The notes beneath the pieces were generated by a model. That model ran no database searches and was not told where the DNA came from. It saw only the letters and a program-made list of their open reading frames with translations. Position numbers and translations under genes: made by a program. Shown one piece after another: positions 38,076 to 46,822 of a stretch of DNA of 64,000 nucleotides. Source of the DNA: Candidatus Thalassolituus haligoni (GTDB lineage: Bacteria > Pseudomonadota > Gammaproteobacteria > Pseudomonadales > Oceanobacteraceae); the NCBI RefSeq assembly GCF_041222825.1, contig NZ_CP139482.1, positions 3,014,001 to 3,078,000 on the forward strand, in the 5' to 3' direction. How positions within the stretch are numbered: position 1 is the first letter of the stretch; each line of letters starts with the position of its first letter.

Positions 38076-38264
38076 TTAGTGGCTGAATTTGGTTTTTGCT
38101 ACCTTGCTGAATACATCCTTGATGCTGAACATAACGCCAAAACTTGCGGCGGCGCCAGACATGATTTCAGCCAGATATTCAGTGCGTAATTCGCGCGCTT
38201 CAGCAATGCTGCGTTCAATAGTGTCGTTAGCTTGGGTAGTGGTATTGGTTTCGTTGTTGTTCAT
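38076..38264 (-). CDS. Small hypothetical protein
   Basis: 62 residues from ATG 38264, with a GGAG site upstream. The N-terminus is Asn/Thr-rich (MNNNETNTTTQANDT), followed by an amphipathic helix (IERSIAEARELRTEYLAEIMSG) and a hydrophobic-basic end (ASFGVMFSIKDVFSKVAKTK). The longer open frame upstream is probably untranslated. No known family could be assigned with confidence. It lies about 410 bp downstream of the Spy/CpxP-like gene on the same strand. Confidence 0.6.
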   Translation of the reverse strand: MNNNETNTTTQANDTIERSIAEARELRTEYLAEIMSGAAASFGVMFSIKDVFSKVAKTKFSH

Positions 38265-38675
38265 GAGAGTCGCTCCGGGTGATTGGCTGGTTGATGCGAG
38301 CATACTAAGTCTGAGCCACTCTTTTAAAAAGCGATCCTTTTTCAGTAGAATCATGAGAAAAACTAAGCATTTATATTAAAAATCACTGCATGTTTCAAAA
38401 TGAGCCTGAACCATCAATCAGCAATGTCTGATATACCGTGCATTTCAGCCTAAAACCGCCATCAACGATGGCCAACCCGAGTAACATAGCTGCCTGTAAA
38501 CCCTGAAGAATATTCATCCATAAAATACCTTTCTCCGTTTTTCTCGGCCTTTACCTTTAAAGGTGTCACCAGCGATGACGAAAAGGACAAGGCAACAATC
38601 GCTGAGAATGGACTTGCCCGTCGTGACCCCATGCAGACACATGGAGCCAGAGCAGCAATCAGGGACGACGATCCG
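38265..38675. other. Intergenic region, no supported gene
   Basis: About 410 bp between two minus-strand genes. The part next to the small gene contains its ribosome site. No RNA gene, repeat or further gene was recognised. Confidence 0.4.
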
Positions 38676-39272
38676 TCAGTCTCGAAATGCGTGTTTTTTA
38701 TCCATCAGTTGCTGACGTTGTTCCGACGACAGCAAGGCCATCATTTTGGTTTTTGCCTGAGTGCCGATCAGAAACATTTGCTGTTGCAGTTCCGCCAGCT
38801 TGCCATACGCCTTGTTGAGGGCTTTTTCGTCAAACTTTTCAGCAGCGTACAAATCACGGATTGTGTTGTGTATGTCCATCATTGCACCGGTAACAGCCCA
38901 GTGATCCTTGCGCATTTTATCGCGAATACCGGTCATATCTGCCCGCTGCCCATCGGTCAGATCAAGATCACGCCAGACCAATTCGCGCTCTTCTCCCATC
39001 CGGCCCATTGGCATCATGCCTGGCCCCATTGACATCATGCCGGGTCTCATATTGTCGGTATCGGCATGACGCATATGACGGCCGCCGCCATTCCTGCCAT
39101 CCCGATCCCAGCCATCCCGATCCCTGCCATCGAAACAGGCATGCCCCTTCATACCGTCATCCCGCTCAGGCCGGTCATCATCCGCTGTCGCGGCCACCGA
39201 TACAGCACCGAGCAGAATCGCCAAAACACTACCCGCAAGCGCTTTGCGGGAGTTGGTAAAAGCATTAATCAT
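38676..39272 (-). CDS. Spy/CpxP-like periplasmic protein (LTxxQ family)
   Basis: 198 residues from ATG 39272 (AGGAGAAA site). The signal peptide ends near ATA at residue about 30. The mature protein has an Asp/Arg/Gly-rich linker (about 30-65, partly from a 14-15 bp DNA repeat), then a Met/His-rich segment (about 65-93: HMRHAD, GMMSMGPGMMPMG) suited to metal binding. An alpha-helical Spy-like domain follows, where LDLTDGQRADM and LLSSEQRQQLM stand in for the family's two LTxxQ motifs. Likely an envelope-stress or metal-responsive periplasmic chaperone. No two-component regulator is adjacent. Confidence 0.82.
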   Translation of the reverse strand: MINAFTNSRKALAGSVLAILLGAVSVAATADDDRPERDDGMKGHACFDGRDRDGWDRDGRNGGGRHMRHADTDNMRPGMMSMGPGMMPMGRMGEERELVWRDLDLTDGQRADMTGIRDKMRKDHWAVTGAMMDIHNTIRDLYAAEKFDEKALNKAYGKLAELQQQMFLIGTQAKTKMMALLSSEQRQQLMDKKHAFRD

Positions 39273-39606
39273 GGTTTTCTCCTGTAAATCACCCATCACC
39301 CCTTGAACCAGGGGTCAGTTGCTGGTTGGATCAAATCACCAGCGTTGCGCCGAGTATAGGGAACAAACCGCAGCTGAAAACGGCAGTACCCTGGGTATTG
39401 CATACATTTGCATCGCTACACAAAAACCGGATGGTTCCTGACATTAGAAAGACTTACCAGGCCTATCGATGAAGTGATTACCCGGCACACAGATCCGCAC
39501 TGCCACTCGCGTCTACGGGCAGATTTTTTAATCAAACTGCCGTAAAATTTGCGTTCGCTTATTCAACATCATCCAAACCCCACCGCTCCGGGCACTGATA
39601 CTTCCT
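39273..39606. other. Divergent intergenic region
   Basis: About 330 bp between the Spy/CpxP-like gene and the plus-strand flavoprotein gene. It should contain both promoters; no specific operator was recognised. Confidence 0.4.
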
Positions 39607-41235
39607 ATGATTCGACTGACCAATATCCAGCTTCCTCTTGATCACAATGACGCGGCTCTGGAAAACGCCATTGTATCCATGCTGGATATCAACGCTGAGC
39701 AACTGGTGCGCTTTGATATTTTTCGACGTGGCTACGATGCCAGAAAAAAAACCAGAATCCTGTTGATCTATACGCTGGATGTCGAAGTACAAGATGAGTC
39801 CGGCTTGCTGGAAAAATGTGCCGACAACCAGAACATCAAAGCAACCCCCGACCTCAACTATCATCCGGTTGCCAAAGCACCTGATGCGCTGACCGAGCGT
39901 CCGATCATCATCGGTTTCGGCCCCTGCGGTTTACTCGCCGGGCTGGTGTTGGCACAAATGGGTTACAAACCACTGATTCTCGAACGCGGTAAGGAAGTAC
40001 GCGAACGCACCAAAGACACCTTTGGTTTTTGGCGCAAGCGTGAACTGAATACCGAATCCAACGTACAGTTCGGCGAAGGCGGTGCCGGGACGTTTTCCGA
40101 CGGCAAACTGTATAGCCAGGTAAAAGACCCCAAACAATACAGCCGCAAAGTGCTGGAAGAATTTGTTGCAGCTGGTGCGCCCGACGAAATCCTGTATGTC
40201 AGCAAGCCTCATATCGGCACTTTCAGGCTGGTATCGATGGTGGAACAGATGCGGGCAACCATCATTGAGTTAGGTGGTGAAATACGCTTCAGTGCTCGTG
40301 TCGATGACCTGCACATTGAAAACGGTCAGGTAACGGGTGTTACTCTGAACAAGAGTGAGCGAGACAATGGTGAACATATTGCTTCCCGGCACATCGCACT
40401 GGCGGTTGGCCATAGCGCCCGCGATACCTTTGAGATGCTGCTCAACAAGGGTGTCTATATAGAAGCCAAGCCGTTTTCGATCGGTTTTCGTATCGAACAC
40501 GAGCAGTCCGTCATCGACCAGGCCCGTTTTGGTCCAAACGCAGGCAACCCGATACTGGGGGCCGCCGACTACAAGCTGGTTCATCACTGCAAGAATGGCC
40601 GCTCTGTGTACAGCTTTTGTATGTGCCCTGGCGGTACAGTGGTCGCAGCCACCTCGGAAGAAAACCGCGTGGTCACCAATGGCATGAGCCAGTACTCACG
40701 CAACGAGCGTAACGCCAACAGCGCAGTCGTGGTCGGGATTGATCCGTCGGACTACCCCGGTGGGCCGCTGGCAGGCATTGAGTTGCAACGTCAGCTGGAG
40801 AGCCATGCCTATATTATGGGCGGCAGCAACTATGATGCCCCGGCGCAAACCGTTGGCGCTTTCCTGCGCGGCGAAAAACCTGAGCAACTGGGCACGGTGC
40901 AGCCATCGTTCAAACCCGGTATCAAGCTGACGGATTTATCTGACGCCTTGCCCGACTTCTGTATTGAGGCCATTCGCGAAGCAATCCCGGAGTTCAACAA
41001 GAAGATCAAGGGCTTCTCGTTTGATGGTGCCCTGCTCACCGGTGTTGAAACCCGCACCTCGGCGCCCATCAGTATCAAGCGCGACAACGACACCCTGCAA
41101 AGCATCAACACTCAAGGGTTATTCCCTGCCGGTGAGGGTGCTGGCTATGCCGGTGGTATTATGTCAGCGGCCATCGACGGCATCAAAATCGCCGAGGCCA
41201 TGGCGTTAAGTATGAATACCAAACAGAGCGAATAG
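39607..41235 (+). CDS. Uncharacterised FAD-dependent dehydrogenase (COG2509 type)
   Basis: 542 residues. An N-terminal module (about 1-95) of ferredoxin-like appearance precedes the FAD-binding region IIGFGPCGLLAGLVLAQMGY near residue 99. NVQFGEGGAGTFSDGKLYS near 150, the Cys-containing VYSFCMCPGGTVVAATSE near 340, and the closing GEGAGYAGGIMSAAIDGI are typical of this conserved NAD(FAD)-utilising dehydrogenase family, whose substrate is not known. It has no signal peptide. It stands alone on the plus strand. Confidence 0.88.
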   Translation: MIRLTNIQLPLDHNDAALENAIVSMLDINAEQLVRFDIFRRGYDARKKTRILLIYTLDVEVQDESGLLEKCADNQNIKATPDLNYHPVAKAPDALTERPIIIGFGPCGLLAGLVLAQMGYKPLILERGKEVRERTKDTFGFWRKRELNTESNVQFGEGGAGTFSDGKLYSQVKDPKQYSRKVLEEFVAAGAPDEILYVSKPHIGTFRLVSMVEQMRATIIELGGEIRFSARVDDLHIENGQVTGVTLNKSERDNGEHIASRHIALAVGHSARDTFEMLLNKGVYIEAKPFSIGFRIEHEQSVIDQARFGPNAGNPILGAADYKLVHHCKNGRSVYSFCMCPGGTVVAATSEENRVVTNGMSQYSRNERNANSAVVVGIDPSDYPGGPLAGIELQRQLESHAYIMGGSNYDAPAQTVGAFLRGEKPEQLGTVQPSFKPGIKLTDLSDALPDFCIEAIREAIPEFNKKIKGFSFDGALLTGVETRTSAPISIKRDNDTLQSINTQGLFPAGEGAGYAGGIMSAAIDGIKIAEAMALSMNTKQSE

Positions 41236-41349
41236 CCGCTCCTCTCAGAGCGCCAGAGAGCTATTTATTTATCCACTCTGGCGTCTACCGCTCACGGTTT
41301 TCCCTGTTATGCTGTGCCCCTCAACTATTCTCCTCGCAGGATATTTTCC

Positions 41350-41775
41350 ATGGCTACTCCGATGCAAATCCCGCTGCCTTCTCCCCAAAAAGAACTGGCG
41401 CTCAACGGTGTGTGCAGTTACCACATTGAGGGTGAAACCCTGTATCTGGACGTTGCCGAGGTGGCTAGCCGCCGCAGTGCCGGCTCCGTCAGCGGCGGTC
41501 TATCGCTAGAAATCTGGGCACTGGAGTCGGCCTACAATAGCGGCAATTTTTCCGGTTATCTGATTGCCAGCCAGTCTTTGGGAAGCTTGAGTGGCCAGCA
41601 TTGTTTTCGTAATTGTTCCGCCACCCTGCCGATGCAAATGCCAACGGAAGGTGTCTGGACTCTGGTACTGATGCTGCGTGAATCGACGGATGGAGGCCTG
41701 GTCACCCAGGATTACATTAATTTTTCTCAGCAGGTTCTGGCCGAATGCAAAATGACGCTGAGCCTTTGTAGCTAA
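41350..41775 (+). CDS. Hypothetical protein
   Basis: 141 residues from ATG 41350, 10 bp after AGGAT; an upstream in-frame ATG at 41314 would add 12 residues. No signal peptide or membrane helix. The sequence alternates polar and hydrophobic residues (GETLYLDVAEVAS, LSLEIWALESAY, VWTLVLMLRES), suggesting a beta-rich fold, with several Cys residues near the C-terminus. Not recognised as a known family. It follows the flavoprotein gene by about 115 bp. Confidence 0.65.
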   Translation: MATPMQIPLPSPQKELALNGVCSYHIEGETLYLDVAEVASRRSAGSVSGGLSLEIWALESAYNSGNFSGYLIASQSLGSLSGQHCFRNCSATLPMQMPTEGVWTLVLMLRESTDGGLVTQDYINFSQQVLAECKMTLSLCS

Positions 41776-42233
41776 AGAGCTGGCAGTATAAGGGCACTCC
41801 CGGCATACGGCCCCTGCCCGACAGAGCCTCTGAGCCTATTCACAAGCGTTGATAAAACGTTCTTATTCGTTATAGCTGATTGATAATTTTTGACACCAAG
41901 AGATTCAGCAGCAGCTGATATATAGCCTAATCATTGCCACAGGAATACATCAAAATGCCAACAACAAGACAAATTAAAATCATTCTTATTTATAAAACAC
42001 CTTCGACGATTTTTATTTCGTCCGACATCTTTCAAATCAAACAATAAAAAAGTCACAAAATAAGTCTTTTAGACTCTGTTTTTTGTAAAAACTATCGAGT
42101 TAATCACAAAAATAAACATTACATTTACGTTACTACCGTATAATCAATCCATTCATGATCACACATAATTATCCGGCAAGGCAGGATTCCCTGACTTGTC
42201 CAAAGCACTTATTCAACGCGAATTTATTACTCT
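41776..42233. other. AT-rich intergenic region
   Basis: About 460 bp, clearly more AT-rich than its surroundings from about 41930 on, upstream of the broken PilJ-domain gene. No gene, tRNA or distinct repeat was seen. The composition suggests acquired or regulatory DNA. Confidence 0.45.
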
Positions 42234-42879
42234 ATGAAATATCTGGCACCTTCTGCTTTAACGATCTCTCTGCTCTTCCCACTGTTATCACAAGCCGCAA
42301 CATTGACAATTCCTGAAGCGGAATACCTGACCGGCAGCCTGTGTATGCTGTCACAACGGATGGCCAAGGATTACATGGCGATTGGCGCAGGCATGGGAGC
42401 ACTACCGTAACAACATTATCTCACCGCCAAGTCAGGCCAAAGCCATCTCCATCATCAAGGAAAGTGAAGAGCTGCTAGCGATTTGAGACAGCGCGGTGGC
42501 ATTCATTGCACATCAATCCAACTCGCCCATCGCCCAGTTGGTTGAAGTTTCTGAGCACGGCACCACACTGACCCAGAAAATTGCCAAGTATTATTTTGCC
42601 TTGTACTGGAACGTTGACGGCAAAACCCTGAAACAGGATTTCGACAAGTCGGTAAAAGAATTTGATGATTCTCTCAATTCACTGACGACTTCCAGCTCCA
42701 ATACCACCGAGATATCGGCGGCACTGGCCAAGGTAAAGTCACAATGGAAATTTTCGAATTCCGGTTTCAAGCTGGATGAACAAGGCCATTTTGTACCAAC
42801 GGTTATTTCGGTCACCAGTGAGTCTATCTTTAATAAAATGTCCGCCGTGGCGATTATGTACGAAAAGCTGGCCGACTAG
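42234..42879 (+). pseudogene. Broken gene for an exported PilJ-domain (type IV pili MCP N-terminal) protein
   Basis: The 5' piece (ATG 42234, stop 42408-42410) has a signal peptide (TISLLFPLLSQAAT) and the PilJ-domain hallmark MLSQRMAKDYMAIGAG. A change of frame just before the stop allows continuation RNNIISPPSQAKAISII and then KESEELLAI, which hits a TGA at 42484-42486. The same frame then continues uninterrupted for 130 codons to 42879 with the rest of the helical domain. One frameshift plus one nonsense codon make a functional product unlikely. Intact relatives are soluble periplasmic helical-bundle proteins. Confidence 0.7.
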
Positions 42880-42954
42880 AGCTGTAGTCGTTTTTTATTA
42901 ACGTATTTATTTTTAAAGGTGTGTATCAATTACATTTTGACACACCGGATTATC

Positions 42955-42977
42955 AAGGCGGGCGAACAGCCCGCCTT
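42955..42977. terminator. Bidirectional hairpin between convergent genes
   Basis: AAGGCGGGC, loop GAACA, GCCCGCCTT: a perfect 9-bp GC-rich stem with flanking A/T on each side. It is placed to end both the PilJ-remnant transcript and the minus-strand oxidoreductase transcript. A second inverted pair (GGTGTG/CACACC) lies just before it. Confidence 0.75.
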
Positions 42978-43031
42978 CTCCATTGGGCTGTCGTCATCCA
43001 CTTTGGTGTGGTCAAAGATGGCTCGATAACA

Positions 43032-44366
43032 CTATCGCATAGCAAACATTTCTTGATGGAAGCGGCCTGCATTCATACCAGCGGCTGTCAGCTCACGGTT
43101 AAGTTGCTGTCCAAAGGCTGCCGGGCCACAAAACCAGACACTGGCTTGCTGCCATTCTGGCACCTCTTCCATAATCTGTTGCGCCGTCAAACGCTTGTCT
43201 TGCCCGGAGAGCACCAGGTGCAGCTCCACACAGGCATCACGGGCATCGCTTATCAACTTGTCGAGTGCCTGTTCATCAACGTCAGCCGTCGTATGATAAA
43301 GATCAATCGATTGCTTGCCGGGCAGCTGTTGCAGTTGTTTCATTCGTGCAATAAACGGCGTAATGCCAATGCCCGCCCCTATCCAGATCTGACGCGGACG
43401 ATCATCTTCAAAGTTGAAACACCCATACGGGCCTTCTACCGAGACCGGCAAACCGGGTTCCAGGTAATCCATCATCTGAACGGTGTGATCACCCAGCGCC
43501 TTACTGATAAACACCAGACAGGGATCAGCCGGATTCCAGGCAGAGGCAATGGTAAAGGGGTGAGGCGCTTCATCCGCACGGCTTTTCAGAAAAGCAAACT
43601 GTCCGGCGCGGTGTCCCGGCCACCCATGATCCGGGCAGATACGGGTTTCTATCGTCTTCATATCCGGGTAGCGAATCACACTGTCGATATGACCTGCAAC
43701 CGTACGACGCTTGCCCACCCGGCCTGCCAAAATCCACACAGCCGATAGCGTCCCAGCCAGAATCAGCAGTGCCAACAACCAGCCAATCGGCTGTGACCAA
43801 TATTCAAATTTGATCAGCACTACCGCGTGAAACACCAATGCGAGGTACGCCACTGCGATCAGGGTATGAGTCTTTTTGAACCAGTGATACGGAAAGCGCT
43901 TGATCAATGCCAGTACCATCAACAAGGCGGCACCATAAAAAGCCCATTCACCCACTTGCTCGGCCAATTCGCGCACACTGTTGAATGCCCCTTCAATCAG
44001 CCCTGGCGTTTGCTCTGGCCGAGCTCCTCGTTGTGGTCGTTCCAGCCAGCCCCAACCCACCATCCATTTGGTGCCCTGGGCAAACCACCAGTGCAGCACC
44101 GCTGTCACCAGGGCCGTAATACCCAGCCATTTGTGTAACCGGTACATTTTATCCAGGCCATTCAGTCGTGCTTCCAACCAGGAAGATCGCACCGCCAATA
44201 CCATGGCCAGGCTCATCACTGCCATGGCAATCGCTCCGCTGTACTGAATAAACACCGCGCGGAATGAGAAATAGCTAAAGGGTTCGGGTAACAGGGAGTC
44301 GGCCAGCAACCACAACAGGGTGATGGCCAATAGCAAGCCGAGGTACAGGCGGGTGGCAGATTTCAT
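43032..44366 (-). CDS. Ferric-reductase-like membrane flavoprotein (FNR-type electron transfer)
   Basis: 444 residues. The N-terminal half has about six membrane helices with paired histidines suited to haem (YRLHKWLG, AVLHWWFA, KKTHTLI, LVFHAVVL), i.e. a ferric-reductase-like transmembrane domain. The C-terminal half is a ferredoxin-NADP reductase module: the flavin motif APHPFTIAS near residue 280, WIGAGIGITPFIARM near 345 (NAD(P) site) and WFCGPAAFG near 415. It should pass electrons from NAD(P)H via FAD and haem across the membrane to ferric iron or another acceptor. The start MKSATRLYLGLLL with an upstream GGAAAAC is preferred; in-frame ATGs at 44378 and 44393 are alternatives. Confidence 0.88.
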   Translation of the reverse strand: MKSATRLYLGLLLAITLLWLLADSLLPEPFSYFSFRAVFIQYSGAIAMAVMSLAMVLAVRSSWLEARLNGLDKMYRLHKWLGITALVTAVLHWWFAQGTKWMVGWGWLERPQRGARPEQTPGLIEGAFNSVRELAEQVGEWAFYGAALLMVLALIKRFPYHWFKKTHTLIAVAYLALVFHAVVLIKFEYWSQPIGWLLALLILAGTLSAVWILAGRVGKRRTVAGHIDSVIRYPDMKTIETRICPDHGWPGHRAGQFAFLKSRADEAPHPFTIASAWNPADPCLVFISKALGDHTVQMMDYLEPGLPVSVEGPYGCFNFEDDRPRQIWIGAGIGITPFIARMKQLQQLPGKQSIDLYHTTADVDEQALDKLISDARDACVELHLVLSGQDKRLTAQQIMEEVPEWQQASVWFCGPAAFGQQLNRELTAAGMNAGRFHQEMFAMR

Positions 44367-44532
44367 ATTGTTTTCCATGCTCAGATGATTCACAAGGACA
44401 TTCAGAGCCGGGTAATAGCCAGCTCAATGTCTATCTGTGAATTCTGCACGGAAGAAGGTTAACAATGGGTTAATATCGCCAGAAAAACCGGGATTTAACG
44501 CGTCAGCTCAGATCTGAACACAACGATGTCGG

Positions 44533-45198
44533 TTAATTAATAGCTTCAGACATCCTCACCACATCCCGAATAACTTTTTTCAGCGTTTCCTCCGGCTGCC
44601 CACCCGACACCAAATGGCTGCCATTAAATATCATCGCCGGAACAGAACTGATGCCCTGTTGTTGCCAGTGTTGCTCGGCATCCAGTACGTCATCCGCGTA
44701 CTGATTACTTTCCAGTACGGTTCGGGCGGCAGCGCCATCCAGCCCGACCTGTGTTGCGATACCACACAGCAGATCAATATCATCCGGGTTTTGATTGTGA
44801 GTAAAGTAGGCCAACAGTAACGCTTGTTTTAACGCCAGCTGGTCACTCTCACCTTGCAACCCGGCCCAGTGCAACAACCGGTGAGCTTTGAAGGTATTCC
44901 ATTTTTTACTGTCGTCACGAAAGTCAAAAACAAACCCGACATCCTGGCCCCGTGCGGTAATCTGCGCCTGGCTTGCGGCAACCTGCTCCGGACTGATACC
45001 GTATTTGCTCGACAGATACGGCACTACGTATTCGCCGTCACTGCCCATGTCGGGTGTCAGCTCAAAGGGATGGAAATGAATGGTTGCATCGACTTCATCG
45101 CCCAACTGTTGCAGCGCCCGAGTCAGACTGGCGAGGCCAATGGCGCACCAGGGACAGACAACATCAGAGACAAAATCGATGGTTAACGGCTTGGACAT
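44533..45198 (-). CDS. DsbA-family oxidoreductase (FrnE-like)
   Basis: Cytoplasmic thioredoxin-fold protein of 221 residues, starting at ATG 45198 with AAAGGAAT upstream; the open frame before it is not family-like. The active-site CPWC lies at residues 15-18 (DVVCPWCAIGL). A helical insertion and the cis-proline segment SSVPAMIFNG near residue 182 are typical of the FrnE/2-hydroxychromene isomerase-like branch of DsbA. No signal peptide, so it acts in the cytoplasm, possibly in oxidative-stress defence. Confidence 0.9.
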   Translation of the reverse strand: MSKPLTIDFVSDVVCPWCAIGLASLTRALQQLGDEVDATIHFHPFELTPDMGSDGEYVVPYLSSKYGISPEQVAASQAQITARGQDVGFVFDFRDDSKKWNTFKAHRLLHWAGLQGESDQLALKQALLLAYFTHNQNPDDIDLLCGIATQVGLDGAAARTVLESNQYADDVLDAEQHWQQQGISSVPAMIFNGSHLVSGGQPEETLKKVIRDVVRMSEAIN

Positions 45199-45331
45199 GA
45201 CGATTCCTTTATTCTGGCGGGCGACCTTGCACATACCTTCAGTATGTCGGTTGTGGCAGCACTTGCCCAGCCTGCGAGCAGCAACACTCTGCAACACTCT
45301 ATTATTCCAACCTTGCCGGAACTGAATCGTG

Positions 45332-46438
45332 TTACAGCGCACGCGACAGTACCAGTGTGCACTTCAGCCGCTGACGCCCGAACGACGCCATATGAATAAA
45401 TTCATCATGCCGGATTGGAACATCGATAAAGTCAGTGCTGCTTTGGCCTTCTTCCTTCTCAAAATCCGGATCGGTCAAGTACACATAGTCCTCATCGGCA
45501 AAGGTCACCACCACCCAGTGCGGTGCCCGATTGCGGTTCAAGCGCCAGGTACTGATCAGGCAAACCAGTACCTCACCTTGTTGTAGATGCTGGCGTAATT
45601 GTTCCAGTGTCAGCGACTGTTCGACCAGGGTCACGGTGGTATCGGCCAGCCGCTCAACAAAATCCTGATGCACCAGTTCAATCACCGCTTTTTTGTGATC
45701 ACCCCGTACACCATCGATAAAAGGCACACCGTTATGACTGACGTACAAACGTACCTGGGCACCGCGCTGGTAGGCACTGAGCGCCAGTCCATGGGGCGAG
45801 CAGCCTCCATGACCCGTAGTCATAAAAATGGTGGTGGCCTCGCGCCAGATTTGCAGCTCTTCCCGACGGCTCATCTGGTACTCCGGGTTCAGACTGTGTA
45901 AACCCATCATCAAACTGGCCGGGCCGCAGGTAAAATCCGTCGTCTGCTCGTAGTAGGTCGTGGGTCGCACAGGATTGCTGCGCTTGCGATACAACGCCTT
46001 TTCCATCCGCACACCATCATCACCATTGGCGTAATACTGCGGCAAACGAGCAATGGTTTTAAAACCAGTTGCCTTGTAAAGCTGGCAGGCGACGGTATTA
46101 CATACGCTGACTTCCAGGCGTACAAACGCACAATCGTGTTGTTCAGCCGTCTGCTCGGCCACCGCCATCAACTGTTGGCCCAGCCGCTGGCCCCGAAACC
46201 GCAACGCCACCGCCAACGAATACACACGGGCCAGCCAGGTTCCCCGACGGTATAACACCAGCACATACCCGGCCATTTCACCGGCCTGCTCGGCAACCAG
46301 TACGCTGGCATGGGCATGACGAATAAAATGGCGAAAACTGCGGCGCGATAATTGGTCGGTGGTAAAGGTGCTGTTTTCCAGCATTACCAGCTGAGCCAGA
46401 TCAGCTTCAACAGCAGGACGAATCAAAAAGTCGGTCAT
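45332..46438 (-). CDS. GNAT acetyltransferase fused to a C39-like peptidase
   Basis: 368 residues in two modules. Residues 1-150 are a RimI-like GNAT domain with the acetyl-CoA loop RFRGQRLGQQLM (80-91). Residues about 155-368 are a papain-fold domain of the C39-like type: Cys171 in TDFTCGPASLMMGL, His307 in APHWVVV and Asp323 in YLTDPD form a plausible catalytic triad. C39 peptidases usually cleave double-glycine leader peptides. The divergent neighbour is a RimK-like ATP-grasp ligase, and related fusions occur beside such ligases. A joint role in modifying a peptide or protein terminus (ligation, cleavage, acetylation) is inferred; the substrate is unknown. No export domain is present. Confidence 0.88.
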   Translation of the reverse strand: MTDFLIRPAVEADLAQLVMLENSTFTTDQLSRRSFRHFIRHAHASVLVAEQAGEMAGYVLVLYRRGTWLARVYSLAVALRFRGQRLGQQLMAVAEQTAEQHDCAFVRLEVSVCNTVACQLYKATGFKTIARLPQYYANGDDGVRMEKALYRKRSNPVRPTTYYEQTTDFTCGPASLMMGLHSLNPEYQMSRREELQIWREATTIFMTTGHGGCSPHGLALSAYQRGAQVRLYVSHNGVPFIDGVRGDHKKAVIELVHQDFVERLADTTVTLVEQSLTLEQLRQHLQQGEVLVCLISTWRLNRNRAPHWVVVTFADEDYVYLTDPDFEKEEGQSSTDFIDVPIRHDEFIHMASFGRQRLKCTLVLSRAL

Positions 46439-46822
46439 TATGGAATCCGAGAGAAAACAGCGTCATACCACCAACCAATACTTGAATGTATGAGGTGTAT
46501 CTAAAAATATCGCGCGATGAGCCATGAAAAACACAGCAACAAGCAAGAACAAAGCGCCATGTACAGATGATAGATGAGCATTAAGCGCCGAGGTGTAGCG
46601 CCATTGTTGCAAACACTCTGGTTTTGAATTCAGGTTTGAAATCTGCCCGACAGTCTGACACTGGTGCTCTCCAGGTAACATCAGAATTTCTTGCTCTACA
46701 AAACAAGAAAATTTCGTTATACGTCGCAGGCGGCAGGCCTCACCATGCGCCACCGTTACGGTATTCCCGTCTGTTCGCCATCAGCTTTTCACCATCATTC
46801 ATATTCCTGAGGACCATGTGCC
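46439..46822. other. Divergent intergenic region of the GNAT-C39 / ATP-grasp pair
   Basis: About 380 bp with no convincing gene. It carries the ribosome site of the ATP-grasp gene (TGAGGA) and presumably both promoters. A small substrate-peptide gene would be expected here if the pair were RiPP-like, but none with a good start and double-glycine motif was found. Confidence 0.45.
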
